A stretch of 64,000 nucleotides of DNA, taken from assembly GCF_000280905.1 (NCBI RefSeq), contig NZ_ALAP01000090.1, positions 1 to 64,000 on the forward strand, in the 5' to 3' direction. The notes under the pieces were generated by a model. That model was not told where the DNA came from, ran no database searches, and saw only the letters and a list, made by a program, of their open reading frames with translations. The position numbers were made by a program, and so were the translations under genes. The first letter of the stretch is position 1; each line of letters starts with the position of its first letter. Of the stretch, positions 33,191-41,700 are shown piece by piece. The stretch comes from Streptomyces sp. AA1529 (lineage in GTDB: Bacteria; Actinomycetota; Actinomycetes; Streptomycetales; Streptomycetaceae).

Positions 33191-33520
33191 GTGAACGATC
33201 GGATGCTTCGCGCCTTCGTCACCTGTGCACGAACGGGCAGCGTGACCAGAACGGCCAGCGCCTTGGGCTACTCGGCCGCCAGCATCAGCGACCAGATCCG
33301 CCAGCTCGAAGTCCGCACCAGACAGCCGCTGTTCCAGCGCACACCCGGAGGCATGAGTCTGACCGAAGCGGGTAGGCGCATGGTTCCGGTGGCCCACGAT
33401 ATTCTCTCGCGGATGGATCTGCTCTGCCGCTGCGAGGAATTGCCCGGACACGGCAGGCGGCGCCGCGGCCACCATTCCGCACCGCTACGGGAAGTGCACG
33501 CCGTGCACCGCACCGCCTGA
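33191..33520 (+). CDS. Short LysR-type HTH protein lacking the effector domain
   Basis: 109 residues from a GTG preceded by GGGAGA. Residues 1-65 are a good LysR winged helix: MLRAFVTCARTGSVTRTASA, GYSAASISDQIRQLEVRT and LFQRTPGGMSLTEAGRR. Full LysR regulators are about 300 residues; here the frame ends after 109 with a basic tail and no effector domain, and no other frame continues it. It may be a minimal DNA-binding regulator of the divergent RiPP cluster or the stump of a deleted gene. Confidence 0.7.
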   Translation: MNDRMLRAFVTCARTGSVTRTASALGYSAASISDQIRQLEVRTRQPLFQRTPGGMSLTEAGRRMVPVAHDILSRMDLLCRCEELPGHGRRRRGHHSAPLREVHAVHRTA

Positions 33521-33682
33521 TTTGGCGGGCATTCACCGCCGCATTCACCACCGGATTCGCGAAAGAAAAGCAACGCATTCACGCCGCGGCGTGCGCCGAG
33601 GCGGGGAGCGATGGGCGAAGCATCGCTCCCCGCCTTCGCATGTGCGGGTTCCCGCTCGGCGCGGCGCCTTGCCGCCCTCTTC

Positions 33683-33736
33683 CCGCGGCGCATTCCTCAC
33701 GGTCTTCCCCGCGGCGCATTCCCCGCGGCGCATCCC
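33683..33736 (+). repeat. Three copies of CCGCGGCGCATTCC
   Basis: Copies at 33683-33696, 33709-33722 and 33723-33736 (the last with one change) lie in the gene-free stretch 33521-33803 between the short LysR-type gene and the minus-strand regulator. Nothing else recognisable is present there. Confidence 0.75.
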
Positions 33737-33803
33737 CCGGCGGTTTCGCCGCCCGGTCGCACGCTCCGCACCACCGCGGACCCGGCGCCCCGGGCGGGAG
33801 GGG

Positions 33804-34145
33804 TTACCGCCCGCCGGAGTCCGCCGGCGGTTCCGCCTCCGGACCCCGGGCGATGGCCTGGAGTCCCTCGCAGTGCTCCTGGAAGATCCGCCTGCCCTTC
33901 GGGGTGGCCTTGAGCCAGGTGCGCGGGCGCTTCCCGAGATACCCCTTCTCGACCTCGACCAGACCCGCCTCCTCCAGCGCCGCGGACTGCTTGGAGAGCG
34001 CCGAGTCGCTGACCTCCACCACGTCCCGGACGAAGCGGAACTCCAGCCGTTCCGCCGTGGCCAGCGCGGCCAGCACGGAGAACCGGACCGGGGACTGCAA
34101 CAGCGGCTCCAGCCGGTGCCGCGGGTGCCGTGCGGTGCTGCTCAC
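33804..34145 (-). CDS. Winged-helix transcriptional regulator
   Basis: 113 residues. The sequence RFSVLAALATAERLEFRFVR followed by DVVEVSDSALSKQSAALEEA and GLVEVEKGYLGKRPRTWLKA is a MarR/ArsR-like winged helix with the wing at GYLGKRPRTW. The small size and single domain fit the HTH_34 group of repressors. The GTG at 34145 overlaps the stop of the upstream membrane-protein gene (GTGA), so the pair is co-translated. Its likely target is the palindrome at 34672-34686 in front of the operon and the divergent chloride channel gene, by inference. Confidence 0.85.
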   Translation of the reverse strand: MSSTARHPRHRLEPLLQSPVRFSVLAALATAERLEFRFVRDVVEVSDSALSKQSAALEEAGLVEVEKGYLGKRPRTWLKATPKGRRIFQEHCEGLQAIARGPEAEPPADSGGR

Positions 34146-34570
34146 CGCGCGCCCGCCCGGCGGGCCAGCAGCGCCGCGCCCAGCGTCCACGCCGCGAGTA
34201 CGGCCAGCGCGGCAGGCCACCACAGCGCCGGGGCTCCCCCGGGCCAGACCGAGCCGGTGACGACCGCCGTCACGTACAGGGCGCTCCAGCCCGCGCTGAA
34301 GACGAGGTGGAAGCGGTGGAAGCGGCGGGTGACCACGGGCCGGGTGCCGGCGTATCCCATGGCCGCCATGCCGAGGACGGCCCCGACCGCGTTGAGCGTG
34401 ACGGCGGCCGCGGGAGCCGTCCGGGCCGCCGCGGCGGCGCCGAGCAGCAGCACGGTGAATCCGAGGAAGCCCAGCAGGTAGCGCGCGTACCAGTCGGCGT
34501 GGGCCCGCTGTCCGGCCCCCTGCACCGCGTCCCGCCGGGCGAGTGCCGCCCGCGCCTGCGCTGCCTCCAT
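34142..34570 (-). CDS. Small membrane protein coupled to a winged-helix regulator
   Basis: 142 residues from ATG 34570, preceded by GGGAGGCAGG. Four hydrophobic helices are visible (RYLLGFLGFTVLLLGAAAAA, NAVGAVLGMAAMGYAG, LVFSAGWSALYVTAVVTG, WWPAALAVLAAWTLGAALLA). This is the usual membrane-protein partner found in front of HTH_34-type regulators in actinobacteria. It has no assigned function, but could sense a membrane signal for its partner. It is divergent from the ClC gene. Confidence 0.8.
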   Translation of the reverse strand: MEAAQARAALARRDAVQGAGQRAHADWYARYLLGFLGFTVLLLGAAAAARTAPAAAVTLNAVGAVLGMAAMGYAGTRPVVTRRFHRFHLVFSAGWSALYVTAVVTGSVWPGGAPALWWPAALAVLAAWTLGAALLARRAGAR

Positions 34571-34662
34571 GACCTGCCTCCCGTGTTGTCGGCCGTTCAC
34601 GTTCTTTCAGGTTAGGCATCTACTTTCCATTTTGGCAAGTCCTCTGCTCACTGTCCGTGCAC

Positions 34663-34686
34663 TTGACAAGCTTTGCATAATGCAAA
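34663..34686 (+). promoter_or_regulatory. Promoter -35 element and palindromic operator before the ClC gene
   Basis: TTGACA at 34663-34668 is followed by a perfect palindrome TTTGCAT-A-ATGCAAA at 34672-34686, overlapping the -35/-10 spacer in a region of unusual AT content. The divergent neighbour operon encodes a winged-helix regulator. Confidence 0.6.
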
Positions 34687-34704
34687 AGTAAGAAGGGAGC
34701 AGTG

Positions 34705-36486
34705 ATGGTCGGCATGAGGGCTGGTATCAGCAGAGGTACGACGAGCGCATGGGTGCGCTCCGCACCATGGGGGCTGATGCTGCTGGCCGTCCTCACCGGA
34801 GCAGGCGCGGGCCTCGGCTCGATCGTGTTCCGCTGGTGCATCGAGCAGTTCACCCGGCTCTTCTCCGGACACGAGGACTACGCCGCCGACCCCGGCTCGG
34901 CACACCCCCACCTGTCCTGGCTGGGCCCGTTCTTCGTGGTGCTGGCGCCGGTGGTGGGCGGACTGCTGTACGGCCCGCTCGTCCAGCGCTTCGCCAAGGA
35001 GGCACGCGGACACGGGGTGCCCGAGGTGATGCTCGCGGTGGCGCAGCGCGGCGGGCGGATCAGCCCCAAGGTCGCCGTCGTCAAGACACTCGCCTCCGCG
35101 CTGACCATCGGCTCCGGCGGCTCGGTGGGCCGCGAGGGCCCGATCGTGCAGGTCGGCTCAGCGCTCGGGGCCACCATGGGCCGGCTGGTGCGCGCCGACG
35201 AGGGGCGGCTGCGGCTGCTGGTGGCCTGCGGCGCCGCGGGCGGGATCGCCGCGACGTTCAACGCCCCGCTGGCCGGCGTGTTCTTCGCCATGGAACTCAT
35301 CCTGATGACCTTCAGCGCCGAGGCGTTCGGCGCCGCGGTGCTCTCCAGCGTCACCGCGAGCGTGATCGGCCGGGCCGCGTTCGGGGACGTGGCCTTCCTC
35401 GAACTCCCCGCCTTCCACGTCGACCACCTGGGCCAGTACGGGCTCTTCGCGGTGCTGGGAGTGGTCGCCGGCGCCGTGGGCGTGGGCTTCTCGCGCATCC
35501 TGTACGCGATCGAGGACGCCTGCGACTGGCTGTGGCGCGGACCCGAGTGGCTGCGGCCCGCCGCCGGAGGACTGGTGCTGGGGCTGCTGCTGCTCGCGCT
35601 GCCGCAGATGTACGGAGTGGGCTACCCGGTGCTGGAGAACGCCACCGAGGGCGAGTACGCGGTGGGCTTCCTGCTGCTGCTGCTCGTCGGCAAGGTCCTG
35701 GCGACCAGCGTGACGATCGGCATCGGCGGCTCCGGCGGCGTGTTCGCGCCGAGCCTGTTCATGGGCGCGATGCTGGGCGCCGCCTACGGCGCCGTGCTGC
35801 ACCAGCTGCTGCCGAACAGCGCGGGCGCCGTCGGCGCCTACGCGCTGGTGGGGATGGGCGCGGTCTTCGCCGGGGCGTCCCGCGCACCGATCACCGCCGT
35901 GGTCATCCTCTTCGAGCTGACCGGCGAGTACTCGATCATCCTGTCCATGATGCTGGCCATCGCGCTGGCCACGGCGACCGGCCGGCTGCTGTCCCGGGAC
36001 ACCGTCTACACGCTCAAGCTGCGCCGCCGCGGCATCGACCTGGAGGGCCCGGCCCAGGGCGCGCCGCTGGGCCGCCAGCCGGTCGGCTCCGTGATGGAGG
36101 CGCTGCCCGAACCGCTCTGCGCCACCACGCCGCTGACCGAGGCGGCCGACGTGCTGAGCCTCTCCGGGCACGGGGCGCTCCCGGTGCTGGACACCGCCGG
36201 CCGGTACGCCGGAGTGGTCACCACCCGGGCGGTGGCCGAGGCGCTGTCCGAGCAGCCGGACGGCGCCCCCACCACGGCGGGCGACCTGGTCCACCGGCCG
36301 CCGGTCGTCGAGCCGGACGAGCCGCTGGTCACGGCGCTGCACTCGCTCGCGGACTCGGTGGGCAGCGGGATGCCGGTGCTGGACCCCGAACGGGGCGTGC
36401 CGGTGGGCTGGCTCAGCCACCGCAGCGCCCTGCGCGCCCTCCACGCCCCGGCCGCAGCGCCGGCCCCGGAGTCCGTACCGGCCTGA
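34705..36486 (+). CDS. ClC-family chloride channel/antiporter with CBS domains
   Basis: 593 residues from ATG 34705, preceded by AGGGAG; a GTG directly before it is less well spaced. The ClC selectivity motifs are GSGGSVGREGPIVQ and GIGGSGGVFAPSLF, with the conserved FFAMEL helix between them. C-terminal to the channel, residues about 455-580 make two CBS domains (PVGSVMEALPEPLCATTPL, GHGALPVLDTAGRYAGVVTT; TAGDLVHRPPVVEPDEPLVT, GMPVLDPERGVPVGWLSHR), which usually bind adenine nucleotides and gate transport. Whether it is a channel or an H+/Cl- exchanger is not decided here. Confidence 0.93.
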   Translation: MVGMRAGISRGTTSAWVRSAPWGLMLLAVLTGAGAGLGSIVFRWCIEQFTRLFSGHEDYAADPGSAHPHLSWLGPFFVVLAPVVGGLLYGPLVQRFAKEARGHGVPEVMLAVAQRGGRISPKVAVVKTLASALTIGSGGSVGREGPIVQVGSALGATMGRLVRADEGRLRLLVACGAAGGIAATFNAPLAGVFFAMELILMTFSAEAFGAAVLSSVTASVIGRAAFGDVAFLELPAFHVDHLGQYGLFAVLGVVAGAVGVGFSRILYAIEDACDWLWRGPEWLRPAAGGLVLGLLLLALPQMYGVGYPVLENATEGEYAVGFLLLLLVGKVLATSVTIGIGGSGGVFAPSLFMGAMLGAAYGAVLHQLLPNSAGAVGAYALVGMGAVFAGASRAPITAVVILFELTGEYSIILSMMLAIALATATGRLLSRDTVYTLKLRRRGIDLEGPAQGAPLGRQPVGSVMEALPEPLCATTPLTEAADVLSLSGHGALPVLDTAGRYAGVVTTRAVAEALSEQPDGAPTTAGDLVHRPPVVEPDEPLVTALHSLADSVGSGMPVLDPERGVPVGWLSHRSALRALHAPAAAPAPESVPA

Positions 36487-36573
36487 CCGTACCCGAGCGC
36501 CGGCCGGCTCCCGGGCCGGACGGCGGGCCGGGCCGGACGGCGGGCCGGGCGACGGAGCGGGCGCCGGGTCAGG

Positions 36574-37272
36574 TCACGGCCGGTCCGGGGGCTGGTCCGA
36601 CAGCGGGTCCGAGGGCTGGTCGCGGGGGACGTGCGGAGCCTGTCCCGCCGGTCTGCCCGGGGACGGCCGCCCGGGACCGCCCGGCGACGGCTCCCCCGGA
36701 CCGCCCGGGGACCGCTCCGCGGCCCCGTCCGGCGCGGCCGGCGGTGCCGCGAGGTCGGCCAGGTCGCCCCAGCCCAGCGGGTAGGGGACATCGGCGTCCG
36801 TGGGAGGCACCGGCGGTTCGCCGCCCGCCCGGTTGAAGTCCGTCAGGGCCTCGATGAGCGCCGCACGCCGGTCGGGGGCGAGCCGTTCCACGACGGCCGC
36901 CAGCTCCCGGCGGCGGCGGGAGGTGACGCTGCCCACGATGCGCCGCCCCTCGCCGGTGAGCGTGAGGAGAGTCTCGCGGCGGTTGTGCGGGTTGGTCTGG
37001 CGGTCCACGAACCCGGCCGTGATCAGCCGGTCCGCCATCCGCATGGCCGTCGAGGGCGCCACCCGCAGCAGCTCGGCGACCGCCACCAGTTTGGTGGCGC
37101 CGCGGGAGGAGAGGGCCACCAGCATCCGGAACTGCGGCAGCGTCACCCGGTCCTCGACCTCGGCCAGCGAACTGGCCGACACCGCCACCAGCACCCTGGA
37201 CGCGGTCAGCACGGCGCGGGTGACCGCGTCCACATCGTCCAAACCCTCCAGCGGGTCTCCGCTCTCGGTCAT
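36574..37272 (-). CDS. MarR family transcriptional regulator
   Basis: 232 residues from ATG 37272, with AAAAAGGGG in front. Residues 1-155 are a MarR winged helix: VTLPQFRMLVALSSRG, ATKLVAVAELLRVAPSTAMR, MADRLITAGFVDRQTNPHNR and RETLLTLTGEGRRIV. The remaining 75 residues are a Pro/Gly/Ser/Asp-rich tail of low complexity, longer than normal for the family. It converges with the ClC gene and is read in the same direction as, and downstream of, the PP2C gene, with 94 bp between them. The ligand and target are unknown. Confidence 0.9.
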   Translation of the reverse strand: MTESGDPLEGLDDVDAVTRAVLTASRVLVAVSASSLAEVEDRVTLPQFRMLVALSSRGATKLVAVAELLRVAPSTAMRMADRLITAGFVDRQTNPHNRRETLLTLTGEGRRIVGSVTSRRRRELAAVVERLAPDRRAALIEALTDFNRAGGEPPVPPTDADVPYPLGWGDLADLAAPPAAPDGAAERSPGGPGEPSPGGPGRPSPGRPAGQAPHVPRDQPSDPLSDQPPDRP

Positions 37273-37366
37273 GTCCCCTTTTTACCGCTTCCTTCTCTTC
37301 CGTATCCTGCGGTCTCCCGGGCCGGACGGTCACCGGGCCGCCCGCCCGTCCCGGGCACGCGGGGCC

Positions 37367-38449
37367 TCAGTCGCGCCCGGGGCCGCGCCCGGGGCGATAG
37401 CGCACCAAAAGCATCGCGGCGTCGTCGTCCTGGACGCCACCGGTGTAGCTCTCCACATCCTCGCGCAGCGTGTCCAGCGCGGCCTGCGCGTCGCCGGTGC
37501 GCAGCAGCCCGCCCTTGTCCTTGAGCGGATAGAAGTCGCCCTCGCCGTTCCGGGCCTCGGTCACCCCGTCGGTGTAGAGGAGGAGTTGGTCGCCCGGCGC
37601 GAACTCGGCGCTGAACGCGGCGGGCGGCTCGCCGCCGTGCGCGGCCAGCCCGAGCGGCAGCGCGTAGCTGGCCGGCCGGGGGAAGTCCACCGTGCCGCCC
37701 CGGCGGACCAGCATCGGCGGCGGATGGCCGTGATTGAGGAAGACCACGGTGCGCTCCTTGGGGCGGACCTCGGCGATGATGGCCGTCACGAACTTCTCGT
37801 CCTCCAACTCCCGGCCCACGCTGCGCTCCAGCCGAGCGCCCAGCTGCGTCAGGTCCGGCTCCTCGTAGGCGGCCTCCCGGAAGGTGCCCAGCACCACGGA
37901 CGCGGTCTCCACCGCCGCCAGCCCCTTGCCCTGCACATCGCCGACGATCAGCCGTATCCGGTCGGCGGACGCGGCCACCTCGTACAGATCGCCGCCGATC
38001 CGCGCCTCGGCCACGGCCGAGGTGTAGGAGACCGCCACCCGCAGCGGCCCCGCGCTGCGCGGAACCGGGCGCAGCAGCACCCGCTGGGCGACCTCCGCGA
38101 TCGACCGCACGCTGGCCAGCTCCTGCTCACGCCGGCCCCGCATGATCGCGGCCACCACACCGGCGACGGTGACCCCGACGACGGAGGCCAGCGCCGTGTA
38201 GCCGCGCCGGGTCAGCAGGAGGTCGTCGTAGACCCCGAGCCCGACGCAGAGCAGCATCGCCAGCGCGCCGACGACCAGGGTGCGCCGCCAGGTGCCGACC
38301 AGTCCGGCGAAGGCGGGACCGAGGGAGACCAGCGGCAGGAAACCCACCTCGGGGCCGGCCAGCATGTCGACACCGGCCACCACCGCCATCACCAGGACCG
38401 GCAGCAGTACCAGCACGGTGTAGGTACGCTGCTCGCGCCCCTCAGCCAT
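37367..38449 (-). CDS. Membrane-anchored PP2C/SpoIIE-type serine phosphatase
   Basis: 360 residues from ATG 38449, preceded by AAGGGAGC. Three to four membrane helices fill residues 10-105 (TYTVLVLLPVLVMAVVAGVD and others). The phosphatase domain follows with RIGGDLYEVAASADRIRLIV, GDVQGKGLAAVETASVVLG, FLNHGHPPPMLV and LLLYTDGVTEARNGEGDFYP; the metal-binding aspartates are in GGDLY, GDVQGKG, TDGVTEAR and DDDAAM. Such proteins dephosphorylate anti-anti-sigma partners or act as stress regulators. No sigma or kinase gene is adjacent. 38450-38731 upstream holds no gene. Confidence 0.92.
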   Translation of the reverse strand: MAEGREQRTYTVLVLLPVLVMAVVAGVDMLAGPEVGFLPLVSLGPAFAGLVGTWRRTLVVGALAMLLCVGLGVYDDLLLTRRGYTALASVVGVTVAGVVAAIMRGRREQELASVRSIAEVAQRVLLRPVPRSAGPLRVAVSYTSAVAEARIGGDLYEVAASADRIRLIVGDVQGKGLAAVETASVVLGTFREAAYEEPDLTQLGARLERSVGRELEDEKFVTAIIAEVRPKERTVVFLNHGHPPPMLVRRGGTVDFPRPASYALPLGLAAHGGEPPAAFSAEFAPGDQLLLYTDGVTEARNGEGDFYPLKDKGGLLRTGDAQAALDTLREDVESYTGGVQDDDAAMLLVRYRPGRGPGRD

Positions 38450-38731
38450 GGTGCTCCCTTGCGACGTCGCGCCCGCGGAACCGCTTCCGCCGCGGTCCTT
38501 CGCTCGGAACTTCACCCTAAGCAACGGCCGCAGCGGGCCACGGGTGCCCCGGCCGTCTCGTTATCCGATCGCAGCGCCCCGCCGAAGCCCTGGGTACGGC
38601 CCCGGTGCCCCGTCACCGGCCCGGCCGCGGGCGGGGCCGGGCAGGGCCGCGGCCGGCCGCGGTCCCGTCCGGGGCCCCGGCGAGCCCCCGCCCGGGTACC
38701 GGGGGCGCTCCCGTCCCGATGCCGGGCGTGC

Positions 38732-41700
38732 TCACCCCCGCTCCGGTGCCCGGGTGCCCGGCTGCCGGAGCAGGGCCGCCTCCACGGCTGCCACCCGGTC
38801 GGCCAGCAGGCCGAGCGCGGCGACGGCCCGGGCCATCGGGTCGGTGTCGGTGTCGCCGAGGGCCTGGGTGCGGACGTAGCCGCGCTTGATCTCCGCCCAC
38901 CGGTCCGCACGGTCGCCGTCGAGCACACCGCGCAGCTCGGCCAGCTTCAGCAGGTTGGCCTCCGCGTCCGCGGTGAGGGTCTGCGCCTCGGCGGTGAAGT
39001 GGTCCTCGACCAGGGCGCCCAGCTCCGCGTCGTTCATGACCGGCTGCACCCGCTGCACGATCTTGTTCATGGTGCGGTACGAGCCCTGGAGCCGGAACGG
39101 CGGCTCGGTGCGGGTCGCGTCGGTCTGCCCGGCGGAGGCGATGTAGGCCCGGTTGACCGCGAGGACGGTCTCGCGCACCGCCAGCACGTGGCGCAGCACG
39201 GCCAGGATCCGGTCCAGCTCGGCGGGCGGGCAGGGGTGGGAGAGCCGGTCGGCCCGCGCCTCGGACGCACCGCGGGCCAGCGCGACCAGCAGCTCGATGT
39301 CCGCCCGGGGGCGGGCGGCCAGCGGCGCCAGCACCGGGTGGGAGGTCAGCGCGTTCTCCACGAAGCTGAGCGCGAAGGCGTCCTGCTTGCCCGTCAGCAC
39401 CTCGCCCAGGTTCCACACGTCGGCCCGGTTGGCCAGCATGTCGGGGATGCGGAAGCGGCTGCCGGAACCGGTGTAGGGGTTTCCGGCCATGCAGACGGCG
39501 AAGCGCTTGCCGCGCAGGTCGTAGGTGTGCGGTGCGCCCTCCCAGACGCCCTCCACCCGCCGGGTGCCGTCGCACAGCGGGATGAACTTCTCCAGGAACC
39601 CGGGTGCGGTGTGCTGGATGTCGTCCACGTACAGCAGGGTGTTGCTGCCCGTCTTCAGCGCGAGGTTGATCTTCTCCAGCTCCTGCCGGGCCGTGGCGTG
39701 GGGCGCCTGCGCCGGGTCCAGCGAGGTCACCTCGGAGCCGAGGGCCGGGCCGTTCACCTTGACGAGCAGCAGCCCGAGCCGTTCGGCCACGTACTCCAGC
39801 AGTGTCGTCTTGCCGTACCCCGGCGGTGAGAGCAGGAGCAGCAGTCCGCCGAGCGCGCCGGCTCCGGTGTCGGTACCGAGCTGCTTGGCCAGGTTCTCGC
39901 CGATCAGCGGCAGCCACACCTCGTCGATGAGTCTGCTGCGGACGAATCCGGGCAGGGCCTGCGGCCGGTGGTCCGCCAGCCGCAGCCGGTCCCGCTCCCG
40001 CGCGACCAGCCGGGCGCGGCGCCGCTGGTGGGCGCGGAAGGCGGGCACGGCCTCGGCGCGGAAGGCGGCGGTGCGGGCGAGGAACTCGTCGATGCGCACC
40101 GTGAGTTCGCCGTCGCGGATGCGCGGGTGGGCGCCGAGCAGTCCGGTGGTGGTGCGGACGAGCGGCGCGTCGCCGTCGTAGCGCTCCAGCTCCGGGCACA
40201 GCTGCGCGGCCGCGGCCTCGGCGAGGTCGCCGGGGGTGGCGCCGGAGCCGGTGGAGCGGGCATGGGAGGACAGCCAGGCGATGGCCAGTTGGTGCCGTTC
40301 GGTGAGGGTGTCCAGCGCGGCGAGGTCGGCCAGGTGTCCGTCGTGCAGGTCCGGGCCGATGCTGTGCCGGAATTTCTCCAGCAGCGTGCGGGCCGCTCCG
40401 CTGAGCACGAACCCGGCGGGGTTGCCGGTCAGTTCGTGCAGCAGGTAGTCGGCGGCGGCCTCCGGCCGGACGCCGGCCCCGGCGGCGGCCGGCTGCTCCC
40501 GGCCGAACACCCCGATCGCGTGCGCCAGTTCGTCGCGGAGTCCGGCACCGGCCTCCACCGGCCCGAAGGTCTCGCCCGCGCGGGCCAGCGAGACGGCCCG
40601 CCGCGTCCAGGCGCCCCGCTGTCCGGGCGTGGTGCCGTGGGTCCAGAACAGCTGCGCGGCGGCCCGGGCACCCGGCTCGTGGCGCAGCGCCCCGGCCCCT
40701 TCGTGCAGCTCCAGCAGGGTGCGCAGGACGAGGACGGCGTCGTGGTCGTGGACGCCGCGCTCATAGCCCTCGTCGTAGGCGTCCCGTGCGGCCTGCCGGA
40801 CCAGTCCGGGCAGGTCCTCGGCCGCGCCGAGGACCTGCGGGCCGTGCTCGTCCAGCAGCCGGGCCGCCAGATGTTCGGCGCGGTAGACCTCCGCCGACTC
40901 GGACGGGAGCAGCCGCTCGCCCAGTGCCCGGTCGGCCAGCAGCTCCGGATCGGTGACGGGTCTGCGGTAGTCGGTGCCGGTCAGGGTGAGGGCCAGCCCG
41001 TCCCCGTCGGGTACCAGGGTCAGGTCCAGCGGCTGGGAGTTGACCGCGAAGCGGTGGCGGCCCAGGCGCAGCACACTGCCGCCGTCCAGGTACAGCTCGC
41101 CGCGGTCCCGCAGGGCACGTGCGGCCTCCTGACGCGCGGTCGACAGCCGGTCCTCCAGCTCCTGGGCACGGGCCGGCTCGCCCGACTCGCGCAGCGCACC
41201 GGCGGTGCGCCGCACGGCGTCCGCCATCGGGTCGGAGGTGAAGAACGCGGCGAGTTCCTGACTGTCGGCCAGCTCGGCGGCGCGCCGGGCGAGGGTGGCC
41301 AGGGTGCGCTCGGCGGAGCCGACGAGCTGTTCGGTGCGGCGGGCCCTGGCGTCGGCCAGCGCCTGTTTGCGGGCGGCGAAGGCGTCGTTGAGCTCGGCGC
41401 GCTTGGCGTCGAGGTCGGCGAGGAAGTCCGGGGACTCGGCGAACCGCCGCTCCAGGTCCTCGACCTTCGCCAGCAGCCGGGCGTGCTGGGTGTCGCACTG
41501 CTGCGGGGTGTCGCCCGCGGCGAGCGCGGCGGTGAGGGACTGGCCCAGCAGTGCGAACTCCGCGGCGAACTCGGCCCGGGACTCGCTCGCGAGCAGCGCG
41601 CGGCGGCGGGCCTCCGCCGTGGCGCGGGCCCGGTTGAGCCCCCCGGCCACCTCCGAGACGCGCTCCAGGACGGCGGTGCGCACGGCCGCGTCGCCCGCCT

